Source: Lachnospiraceae bacterium (GTDB lineage Bacteria > Bacillota > Clostridia > Lachnospirales > Lachnospiraceae). From it: a stretch of DNA of 64,000 bases. Position 1 is the first letter of the stretch. Each line of letters starts with the position of its first letter. The notes under the pieces were generated by a model that worked only from the letters and a program-made list of their open reading frames with translations, was not told the DNA's origin and did not search any database. Both the position numbers and the translations under genes were made by a program. Shown here piece after piece: positions 1 through 6,685 of this stretch. The stretch lies in NCBI GenBank assembly GCA_022483465.1, contig JAKVNF010000004.1, positions 234,001-298,000 on the forward strand, given 5' to 3'.

Positions 1-30
1 TACAACAAGATTTTATAAATAGATTATACA

Positions 31-64
31 CATACCGCTATATATCTGCTAAACTATAGGTATG
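31..64 (+). other. Imperfect hairpin at the IS605-type left end, overlapping the tnpA start
   Basis: CATACC-g-CTATA (31-42) can pair with TATAGGTATG (55-64). The 3' arm includes the tnpA ATG at 62. In IS200/IS605 elements a subterminal left hairpin is the TnpA recognition structure, and in some members it also hides the tnpA start from ribosomes. The assignment rests on position and pairing only. Confidence 0.45.
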
Positions 65-334
65 AAAACAAACCTCGTGCATTACCGCACATGCGCGTGC
101 AATATCAATTACCATGTGGTATGGTGCGTCAAGTACCGACAGAAGGTATTAACCCCGGAAATTGAGAAGGACCTGAAAGCCATTCTGCTGTCCGTCGCCA
201 AGGATAAGGGGTTCACCATCCACGAATGCGAAGTCGGCACTGCTGACCATGTACATTGCTTCGTGTCTGCACCTCCGAAGCTGTCGATCACAAATCTGGT
301 CAAATACATGAAGGGCATTTCGGGCCGCATGCTA

Positions 335-366
335 TTTGAAACATGGATTCCATGATTTTTACGTAG
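335..366. repeat. Target duplication copy 1 and left terminal inverted repeat of the IS4/IS1634-like element
   Basis: TTTGAAA (335-341) is directly followed by the inverted repeat 342-366, which begins CATGG and ends ATTTTTACGTAG. The transposase stop codon (357-361 region) lies inside this repeat. Confidence 0.9.
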
Positions 367-2051
367 CAGACAACACGACCCCCAGTGTATCCAGTATTTC
401 CTGAGTCTCCTTCCTGATATGGGTCAGGTGCTGTGTCCCATTCGGGTCCGTGATTCTGCATATATCCTTCGTCATCAGGATTGCCTCCTTGGGAGTCAGC
501 TTCTCGGACAGATGATGAACATTGATTGCATTGATCAGCCCATAGTAGTAAAGAAGACTGATGTGATTCAGAAATGCCCACCCGCGAAAGTACTCATCGT
601 TGTGGGCGTGTGAAGCTTCCGCCCTGACACTGTTCTTCAGGTAATCAAAACACTCCTCAATGTCCCAGCGTTCCTTGTAATCCAGATATATCTCCTTTGG
701 CACTGCGTCCAGATTACTGCAGAAACAGAAGTAACCCATACGGGGCTTTTTGGCCAGATCCATAGGGGTATTGGCAGATTCATCATAATCATCTTCGCAC
801 CGCTCAATGAAGTGTGCGTGCTCCTGTGCCCGCCGCTGTTCATCCATAAAGATGTAGATGTAGTCTCCGAGATTGCCGCTTTTCTGCTTGTGATACCAGA
901 TGGCACGGCCATGATAAGCAAAGGTTCCGTCGAACTTATCCAGACCTTCTCTTTCGAAGAACTCCTGCTTCACGGCCTTTGTGTTTTCCTGAAGCGGCAG
1001 AATGTATTTCAGGTGGCTTTCCATCAGGGCGGAAACGTTCTTTTTGGAGTAGAACCCCTTGTCTCCGAGAATGATGACATCCTTGCAGCCGGATCTTTGA
1101 ACGACATCCAGAAACTCTGACTTGTCAACGATAGATCCCTGAATCACAACATAGAACAGCGGGCAGTGGGTATCCTTCTCGAAGACATAGAGCAGCCTTG
1201 CCTGGGGATCCCTTGAATGCTCTGCGTTGTACCCGGATGCAGCAAGTGAATCTCCAAAGTCCAGAAAGATTGACGTCCCATCAAACAGGAGAGTTGTGTT
1301 TTCGGTGACGTGAAGCCGCATAAACGACTCAGCACGTTCCTGCATAGTTCCCAGACGGAGGATAAACCTCTGCACCGTTCCTTCTGATATGGAAAGATCC
1401 GGAGCAAGATCGCTCAGGTAGGACTGTTCGAAGACCGACTGCAATGCTCTGGTAGAGGCGACTCCTTCCACCAGTCGTAGAAGTGCAATCGTACGGATCT
1501 CCCGGTAGCAATCCGGGAAGCATTTCTTCAAATCCGTTTCGAGGTTTGGAGACAGCTGCGACAGCATCTCATAGGCCCCGAAGGTCTTGGAGCGATATGT
1601 GACGGCTCCAGTGGCAGGTGGAAGCATACCATTCTGCTGCATAAGTTCAATTGCATAGCGGTTGGGAATGAATCCATCCTGTTCCGAGATCTTGCCAATG
1701 CACTTACCGGTTTTCTTCCGAGAGCGCTTGGTTACCCGGCTATACTCGGACGTGATCTGGTAAACATAGTAGTGATTATTAAGGAGCCGTATTTCACAAG
1801 CTCCGAACTGTGTAGGGCGCTGGTTCCGAATGGCTTCTGGTATACTCATATCGGCCTCCGTAAATATACGTGCATATATCCGTAAACTACGTATATTTTA
1901 GTCCTATATGAGCGCTAAATCAAGCAATTTGGACCTCAAAATGAGCTCACAGAGCTGTTTTTGGAATTACTACTGACATAAAACCCAGTGCACGAAATTT
2001 TTCTGCACCGTATGGAGCATTTCTATCTACGTAAAAATGTGGGAAACCATG
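342..2051 (-). mobile_element. Complete IS4/IS1634-like insertion sequence, 1710 bp
   Basis: The boundaries are set by a 25-bp imperfect terminal inverted repeat (342-366 and 2027-2051, four mismatches) and a perfect 7-bp target duplication TTTGAAA (335-341 and 2052-2058). One large transposase ORF on the minus strand fills most of it. The ends, the duplication and the ORF are all intact, so the insertion looks recent. The family assignment (IS1634-like branch of the IS4 superfamily) is from the protein. Confidence 0.9.
359..1849 (-). CDS. DDE transposase, IS4/IS1634-like
   Basis: A 496-residue transposase that cuts and pastes the surrounding element. The DDE catalytic triad can be placed: first Asp in LLFDGTSIF (around residue 190), second Asp in ILGDKGFYS (around 262), and Glu in the YKERWDIEECFDYLK signature (around 410), which matches the Y-R-E-K motif of IS4-type enzymes. 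The length is normal and the frame is uninterrupted. The ATG at 1849 is followed at once by MSIPEAIRN. It stands alone in its element and reads against the interrupted tnpA. Base composition is clearly lower in GC than the host genes. Confidence 0.88.
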   Translation of the reverse strand: MSIPEAIRNQRPTQFGACEIRLLNNHYYVYQITSEYSRVTKRSRKKTGKCIGKISEQDGFIPNRYAIELMQQNGMLPPATGAVTYRSKTFGAYEMLSQLSPNLETDLKKCFPDCYREIRTIALLRLVEGVASTRALQSVFEQSYLSDLAPDLSISEGTVQRFILRLGTMQERAESFMRLHVTENTTLLFDGTSIFLDFGDSLAASGYNAEHSRDPQARLLYVFEKDTHCPLFYVVIQGSIVDKSEFLDVVQRSGCKDVIILGDKGFYSKKNVSALMESHLKYILPLQENTKAVKQEFFEREGLDKFDGTFAYHGRAIWYHKQKSGNLGDYIYIFMDEQRRAQEHAHFIERCEDDYDESANTPMDLAKKPRMGYFCFCSNLDAVPKEIYLDYKERWDIEECFDYLKNSVRAEASHAHNDEYFRGWAFLNHISLLYYYGLINAINVHHLSEKLTPKEAILMTKDICRITDPNGTQHLTHIRKETQEILDTLGVVLSAT

Positions 2052-2058
2052 TTTGAAA
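2027..2058. repeat. Right terminal inverted repeat and target duplication copy 2
   Basis: CTACGTAAAAAT...CCATG (2027-2051) is the inverted complement of 342-366 with four mismatches, and it is followed by TTTGAAA (2052-2058). Confidence 0.9.
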
Positions 2059-2185
2059 GGCATCCGGAGTTAAGAAACCATTTGTGGAGAGGGCAGCTTT
2101 GGAATCATTCGTACTACGTTGAAACCGTAGGCGATGTTTCTGAAGAAACCATTCGCAAATACATTGAGCGTCAGAGCAAGGCGTA

Positions 2186-3388
2186 TTGATTATGGCTGTC
2201 AAAAAGAAGAACAAACCAAAATCATCAAATACAGACGTTTACTACATCTGCTATAAAGACGAAATTGTTCCTACCGCTGATCAGCGCAGCTTTATTCGTT
2301 TCAATTTTGGCGCCAAACGGTGGCTCAAAAACCGCATGCTGGAAGATGACCTGTTCATGTACAACGAAATGGGGATACATCTCCATAACACTCCTGCGGA
2401 TTATAAAGACCAGGAAGAGTGCCAGTGGCTTAAGCAGGCTGACTCGCTTGCACTTGCAAATGCTCAGCTCGAATACGAACAGTCGTGGGCCAATTTCTAC
2501 GAAGGAAGAGCCAAAATGCCTCGCTTTCATAGCAAGCACGAAGCGCAGTCCTACACGACAAACGTTGTCAGCAATGGGGAGCACTCCAATCTTACCTATG
2601 ATGAAAGCTCCGGGTTATTGAAACTTCCAAAGCTGAAAACGCTCATCAAGCTGAAGCTGCACCGCAAAATCAAAAAAGGCGGCGTTCTCAAATCAGCCAC
2701 CATCTCCATGGACCGCAACGGGAGATTTTTCGTATCACTCAAGTACGAATACAAGGAACCAAAAGCTGCTCCATCTGCAAACACGCATACTGATAACCAA
2801 GGTATCCGTGCCATCGGATTGGACATGTCATTGGAGCACTTGTATGTGGACAGCAATGGTGACACTGCAGAGTTTCCACGGTTTTATTGTCAGCAGGAAG
2901 AGAAACTTGCAAAACTTCAGCATGTGCTGTCAGGTATGAAACGCGGATCAAAGCGCTACGGGCGTCAGAAGCACAAAATCGCAAAGCTGCATGAAAAAAT
3001 AGCAGCACAAAGGCGGGATTTTCTGGACAAACTGTCCTATAACCTCGCATATCATTATGACGTGATCTGCATTGAAGACCTGAACATGCATGCCATGGCA
3101 CAAGGTCTTCATCTCGGCAAATCTGTTATGGATGTAGGCTGGGGCATGTTTACACGCATGCTGGAATACAAATGCAAGCGTTTCGGGCATACACTTGTCA
3201 AAATCGATCAATGGTATCCATCATCCAAAACATGCTGTCATTGCGGTTCCAAGAAAGATGATCTGACGCTAAGTGATCGTTTGTATATCTGCCCTGTCTG
3301 TGGCAATATCATCGATCGCGACTGGCAGGCTGCAATCAACATCAAAGAGGAAGGTCTGCGGCTTTATCATCAAGAGCAAGCCGCATAA
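2186..3388 (+). CDS. tnpB: TnpB, RNA-guided RuvC nuclease of IS200/IS605 elements
   Basis: A roughly 400-residue TnpB, full length. The RuvC-like triad is complete: GLDMS (Asp, about residue 210), IEDLN (Glu, about 296) and DRDWQAAINI (Asp, about 377). The zinc finger CCHCG...CPVCG lies between the last two. TnpB proteins cut double-stranded DNA next to a target-adjacent motif, using an omega-RNA made from the 3' end of the element, and thereby help the element persist at donor sites. The start is TTG 2186, overlapping the tnpA stop, or ATG 2192. The tnpA fragment upstream is dead, so this nuclease may now be a stand-alone resident gene. Confidence 0.93.
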   Translation: MIMAVKKKNKPKSSNTDVYYICYKDEIVPTADQRSFIRFNFGAKRWLKNRMLEDDLFMYNEMGIHLHNTPADYKDQEECQWLKQADSLALANAQLEYEQSWANFYEGRAKMPRFHSKHEAQSYTTNVVSNGEHSNLTYDESSGLLKLPKLKTLIKLKLHRKIKKGGVLKSATISMDRNGRFFVSLKYEYKEPKAAPSANTHTDNQGIRAIGLDMSLEHLYVDSNGDTAEFPRFYCQQEEKLAKLQHVLSGMKRGSKRYGRQKHKIAKLHEKIAAQRRDFLDKLSYNLAYHYDVICIEDLNMHAMAQGLHLGKSVMDVGWGMFTRMLEYKCKRFGHTLVKIDQWYPSSKTCCHCGSKKDDLTLSDRLYICPVCGNIIDRDWQAAINIKEEGLRLYHQEQAA

Positions 3389-3591
3389 CCATATAGAAAC
3401 ATCAATCGCCGTGACTGCCCGCGAAAGCGGTGAATAGAGAAGCAACGGCGCACCAACCATCCGGTTCGGATGGGGTTAGGCCCCAGATTTCCGGCGCATC
3501 ACAGCCATCTGTGTATAAGACACCGTTGAAGGCAACTCAAATGAGGTGGAAAAACCACCGAAGCCCGCAGTTTTAACTGCGGGTAGTTCAC
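3389..3591 (+). ncRNA. Probable omega-RNA (reRNA) and right end of the IS605-type element
   Basis: About 200 bases follow tnpB without an ORF of their own but with several pairings, for example CATCCGGTTCGGATG near 3458 and the terminal hairpin CCCGCAGTT-tt-AACTGCGGG (3564-3583). The segment ends GGGTAGTTCAC, the usual right-end form in this family. In characterised TnpB systems the scaffold spans this part, can overlap the tnpB 3' end, and reads through the element end so that the next bases act as the guide. Here the guide would start at 3592. The exact 5' end cannot be seen. Confidence 0.65.
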
Positions 3592-3666
3592 TTTCGCATT
3601 ATATCCGCCCGCCCGTTGGGTGGCAAGGTTTGACCGGGTTTCCCGCCCCCTGCGGCCGGTTTGGTT

Positions 3667-3694
3667 TTGAAATTTGGGCACTCTGGTGTATGAT
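3667..3694 (+). promoter_or_regulatory. Sigma-A-type promoter for the SGNH-like gene
   Basis: TTGAAA (3667-3672), a 16-bp spacer and TATGAT (3689-3694) stand about 70 bases before the start at 3763. The promoter lies outside the IS605-type element, whose end is at 3591. Confidence 0.6.
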
Positions 3695-3762
3695 GGTAGG
3701 AAAGCTGCAGCAGGGGCGGCGGAGGGGCCCGTCCGTTCTTTCCTAATTTATTGAGGTTTTGC

Positions 3763-5022
3763 ATGAAAAAAGACGACGATCTGGAATGGTTTTCCATCGG
3801 GGACGATGAGACCCCGCAGGATGTGCCCGCACAGGACGGCATGGAGGACGACGACTTCTCCTATGAGGACTTGGAGGACGGAACGCAGACAGACGGCTAC
3901 GACGATGCGCCCGCGCCGGCCCCGCAAAGGCGACAGCCAAAGCGCCAGAGCCCGAACAGGAATCGGGGCCGCGCGCCCCACAAAAAGAAGGAGAAGGGCG
4001 GGGACGGCCCCCTGGTCCCCTGGTTTGTCCACCTCATCGTGCTCGGCGTCATCGTGGTGATCGCGGTGACTGCCGTGGTGCGCTTTTCCATCTGGAACAA
4101 GGGCAAGGCGATCCAGATCGACCCGGACGCCTCCTCCATGTACAACGTGGAGGTCAACGACAGCATCGTCTTCCTGACGGACTCCGCCCTGGCTGACAAG
4201 ACCGACGACGGCGTCACCACGGTGCTCTGCCTCGGGGATGCGCCCTTCTCGGATGACACCTCCGAGACCGGCCTGGCGGGGCAGATCTCTGCCCTCTCCG
4301 GCGTGACCACGATCAATGCGGCCTTCCCCAACTCCCAGGTAACCTGCCGCAACGCGACCTATCAGACCGACACCCGGGAGAACATGGACGACGTGTTCAA
4401 CCTCTTCTATGTGGCCTACGACATCTCCATCGGGGACTTTACAAACCTGGAGACTGTCGCCTCCTTCCACACCGATGATCCGCAGTACCAGGCCGCCATC
4501 GATGCCCTGGAGTCCACGGACTTCTCCTCCCTGGACTACATCGCGATCATGTACGACGCCGTCGACTACGAGAACGGCATGGCCATGTACAACGACCAGA
4601 ACGCAGATGACCTGACCTGCTACGTGGGTTCCCTGACCAACGCACTGCAGCTGATCAAGGACAAGTACCCCTGGATCAGCATCGTCTTCCTCTCCCCCAC
4701 CTACGTGGAGCACGACAACGGGGACGGCACCTACTCCGACGCCCGGACCCTGAACCTGGGCAACGGCACGCTGAACCAGTACTGGCAGTACGCCTATGAC
4801 ACCTGCGCAAACCTGAGCGTCTCCTTCCTGGACAACTACTACGGCTCCATCAACGACAGCAACTACACCGAGTACCTGACCGACGATCGCTTCCACATCA
4901 ACGCGGCGGGCCGCACCAAGATCGCGGACCACTTCGTCTACAAGGTCATCAACGGCACCTACGCGGAGTACAACGCGGATGCGCTGATGGTGGCGGGCAG
5001 CAGCGAGAGCAGCACGCAGTGA
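3763..5022 (+). CDS. Membrane-anchored SGNH/GDSL-like protein
   Basis: A 419-residue protein with a long acidic, then proline- and arginine-rich cytoplasmic part (1-85), one membrane segment (about 87-108) and an extracellular domain. That domain has the outline of an SGNH hydrolase: a GD block (LGDAPFSDD, about 158) and a late DDRFHINAAG block that supplies the Asp-x-x-His pair. The first block has Ala where the catalytic Ser of GDS is expected, so hydrolase activity is doubtful unless a nearby Ser is used. ATG 3763 is chosen because TTGAGG precedes it. A terminator follows, so it is monocistronic. A role in envelope or polysaccharide modification is inferred from domain and topology only. 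Confidence 0.65.
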   Translation: MKKDDDLEWFSIGDDETPQDVPAQDGMEDDDFSYEDLEDGTQTDGYDDAPAPAPQRRQPKRQSPNRNRGRAPHKKKEKGGDGPLVPWFVHLIVLGVIVVIAVTAVVRFSIWNKGKAIQIDPDASSMYNVEVNDSIVFLTDSALADKTDDGVTTVLCLGDAPFSDDTSETGLAGQISALSGVTTINAAFPNSQVTCRNATYQTDTRENMDDVFNLFYVAYDISIGDFTNLETVASFHTDDPQYQAAIDALESTDFSSLDYIAIMYDAVDYENGMAMYNDQNADDLTCYVGSLTNALQLIKDKYPWISIVFLSPTYVEHDNGDGTYSDARTLNLGNGTLNQYWQYAYDTCANLSVSFLDNYYGSINDSNYTEYLTDDRFHINAAGRTKIADHFVYKVINGTYAEYNADALMVAGSSESSTQ

Positions 5023-5035
5023 CACAGGCCATTGA

Positions 5036-5082
5036 AAAAGACATCGCTTTGCCGCCTTCGGCTGCCAGGCGATGTTTTCTTC
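5036..5082 (+). terminator. Rho-independent terminator after the SGNH-like gene
   Basis: ACATCGC (5041-5047) pairs with GCGATGT (5069-5075), with a smaller GCC/GGC pairing inside. A T-rich stretch follows on the plus side and an A run precedes it, so it could also act in the other direction. Confidence 0.7.
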
Positions 5083-5149
5083 CCGCCGGAGCGCTTTTGT
5101 GCGCTGACGTGGGAAATTTTATTATGATGATAGGAAAAGAGGAAATACG

Positions 5150-6013
5150 ATGAAGGTAACCGACATCCTGAACGCACACGACGTGACCATCTCCTTTGAA
5201 GTGTTCCCCCCGAAGACCGACGAGGGCTTTGAGTCGGTCTGGAAGGCGGCCGAGCAGATCGCCGCCCTCCACCCGGCCTTTATGAGCGTCACCTACGGCG
5301 CCGGCGGCGGCACCAGCAAGAACACCGCGCAGCTGGCCGCCGACATCCAGAACTCCACCGGGACCCCGGTGCTGGCCCACCTGACCTGCGTCTCCTCCAC
5401 GAAGGAGCATGTCGCCCAGATGGTCCGGACCTACAAGGAGAAGGGCATCGAGAACATCATGGCCCTGCGCGGGGACATCCCCAAGGCCGGCCGGACGATC
5501 TTCGAGTACGACCATGCTGCCCAGCTCATCCGGGAGATCCGCTCCCTGGACGACTCCTTCTGCATCGGCGGCGCCTGCTACCCCGAGGGGCACGTCGAGT
5601 GCGAGCGCCCCTCCGAGGATCTGATGCACCTGAAGGAGAAGGTGGAGGCCGGCTGCGACTTCCTGACCACCCAGATGTTCTTCGACAACAACACCCTCTA
5701 CAACTTCCTCTACCGGGTCCGGGAGGCCGGCATTCAGGTGCCGGTTCTGGCCGGCATCATGCCGATCACCAACAAGAAGCAGGTGGCACGTTCCGTCTCC
5801 CTCTCCGGCGCCACGATCCCCGGCCGCTTCCGGATGATGGTGGACCGCTTCGGCGATGATCCCGCCTCCATGAAGCAGGCCGGCATCATCTACGCCTCGG
5901 AGCAGATCATCGACCTGATCTCCAATGGCGTCACCCACATCCACGTCTACTCCATGAATAAGCCCGAGGTGGCAGCCGGCATCATGAACGCCCTCTCGGC
6001 GATCATCGGGTGA
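5150..6013 (+). CDS. metF: Methylenetetrahydrofolate reductase
   Basis: A 287-residue MetF that reduces 5,10-methylene-THF to 5-methyl-THF, the methyl donor for MetH. The FAD-dependent TIM-barrel signatures are present: the N-terminal SFEVFPPK, SVTYGAGG around residue 48, ALRGD around 105, FLTTQMFFDN around 178 and GIMPITN around 203. The length is that of the bacterial single-domain enzyme. An SD (AGAGGA) precedes ATG 5150. Its TGA overlaps the GTG start of the next gene, and the two following genes complete the methionine step, so the three form one operon. No riboswitch fits in the 127 bases upstream. Confidence 0.96.
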   Translation: MKVTDILNAHDVTISFEVFPPKTDEGFESVWKAAEQIAALHPAFMSVTYGAGGGTSKNTAQLAADIQNSTGTPVLAHLTCVSSTKEHVAQMVRTYKEKGIENIMALRGDIPKAGRTIFEYDHAAQLIREIRSLDDSFCIGGACYPEGHVECERPSEDLMHLKEKVEAGCDFLTTQMFFDNNTLYNFLYRVREAGIQVPVLAGIMPITNKKQVARSVSLSGATIPGRFRMMVDRFGDDPASMKQAGIIYASEQIIDLISNGVTHIHVYSMNKPEVAAGIMNALSAIIG

Positions 6014-6681
6014 GTCCTGTGATGGATGCCATGGCACTTCCGGTGGATGTGCGGGAGATCTACCGGTACCTGGGATACCGGGGAAATCCCCCGACTGCCG
6101 AGGTGGCAGAGCGGGTGGACAGCTGCCTTTTGCAGCTTCGAAAGGCCTCCACGCCCGCCGCGACCCACCGGTTTCTCCCCCTTGCAAGCCCCGAGGAGAA
6201 CGTCCTTCTTGCCGGGGAGATCAAGATCCACTCCAAAAATCTCTACAAGAACATGAAGGGCTGCAGCGCCTGCTGCCTCTTTGCCGCGACGATCGGCATC
6301 GGCTGCGACCGGCTGATCCGGCGCGCCCAGCTGACCTCGATGGCGGATGCGGCGATCCTGCAGGCGGCGGGGGCCGCCCTGATCGAGAGCCTCTGCGATG
6401 AAATCAACCGGCAGGTCATCGAGGAGGCAAAGGCCAAGGGCCTTTTTGCCCGCCCCAGGTTTTCCCCGGGGTACGGGGACTTTTCCATCCAGCACCAGAA
6501 AGACTTCGAGCAGGTCCTGCAGATGGCAAAGAACTGCGGGATCCATCTGACCGACTCCCTGCTCATGATGCCGTCCAAGTCGGTGACCGCCATCATCGGC
6601 CTCTCTGCCACTGACACCCCCTGCATCCTGCAGGGCTGTGAAACCTGTGATCATGCGCCAAACTGCGCCTTCCGGAGGTAA
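6010..6681 (+). CDS. Stand-alone methionine synthase reactivation-domain protein
   Basis: A protein of about 223 residues equivalent to the C-terminal, AdoMet-binding reactivation domain of MetH. The hallmark RFSPGYGD lies at about residue 152, followed by the conserved late stretch SKSVTAIIGLS and a Cys-rich tail (ILQGCETCDHAPNC). In Escherichia coli this domain is fused to MetH. In Thermotoga and many clostridia it is separate and restores oxidised cob(II)alamin by reductive methylation. It sits between metF and a MetH that lacks the domain. GTG 6010 overlaps the metF stop; ATG 6022 is the alternative start. Confidence 0.88.
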   Translation: MSPVMDAMALPVDVREIYRYLGYRGNPPTAEVAERVDSCLLQLRKASTPAATHRFLPLASPEENVLLAGEIKIHSKNLYKNMKGCSACCLFAATIGIGCDRLIRRAQLTSMADAAILQAAGAALIESLCDEINRQVIEEAKAKGLFARPRFSPGYGDFSIQHQKDFEQVLQMAKNCGIHLTDSLLMMPSKSVTAIIGLSATDTPCILQGCETCDHAPNCAFRR

Positions 6682-6685
6682 CACC

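Larger units (their letters stand above)
62..2189 (+). pseudogene. tnpA: tnpA, IS200/IS605-family Y1 transposase, split by an IS insertion
   Basis: The 5' part (62-341) encodes about 93 residues of a Y1 HUH transposase, including NYHVVWCVKYR near the start and DHVHCF (the HUH histidine pair) around residue 61. It then runs into the inserted element and stops at 357. The 3' part (2052-2189) continues the family sequence with RHPELRNHLW and the nucleophile-bearing stretch NHSYYVETVG. Removing 342-2051 plus one copy of the 7-bp duplication rejoins LFE to RHPEL in frame and gives a protein of about 140 residues, the normal family length. The gene is therefore broken only by the insertion, and by nothing else visible. 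Confidence 0.9.
1..3591 (+). mobile_element. IS200/IS605-type element (tnpA + tnpB + right-end hairpin), interrupted by another IS
   Basis: The element carries a Y1-type tnpA in two pieces, an intact tnpB and a GC-rich hairpin followed by TTCAC at the right end (3564-3591), which is the usual layout of this family. Such elements have no inverted terminal repeats or target duplication, so the left boundary cannot be read directly. It probably lies within the first 30 bases or just outside the window. The element is lower in GC than its surroundings. Its tnpA is disrupted, so it can move only if another TnpA acts in trans. Confidence 0.85.

Noticed and set aside
3389-3591. CRISPR-like repeat or tRNA in the tail after tnpB
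   Set aside because: No repeated spacers and no cloverleaf. The hairpin and TTCAC end fit an IS605-type right end.
5096-5125. Promoter for metF
   Set aside because: TATGAT-like boxes exist near 5120 but no -35 box at 16-18 bases was found, so it is not listed.
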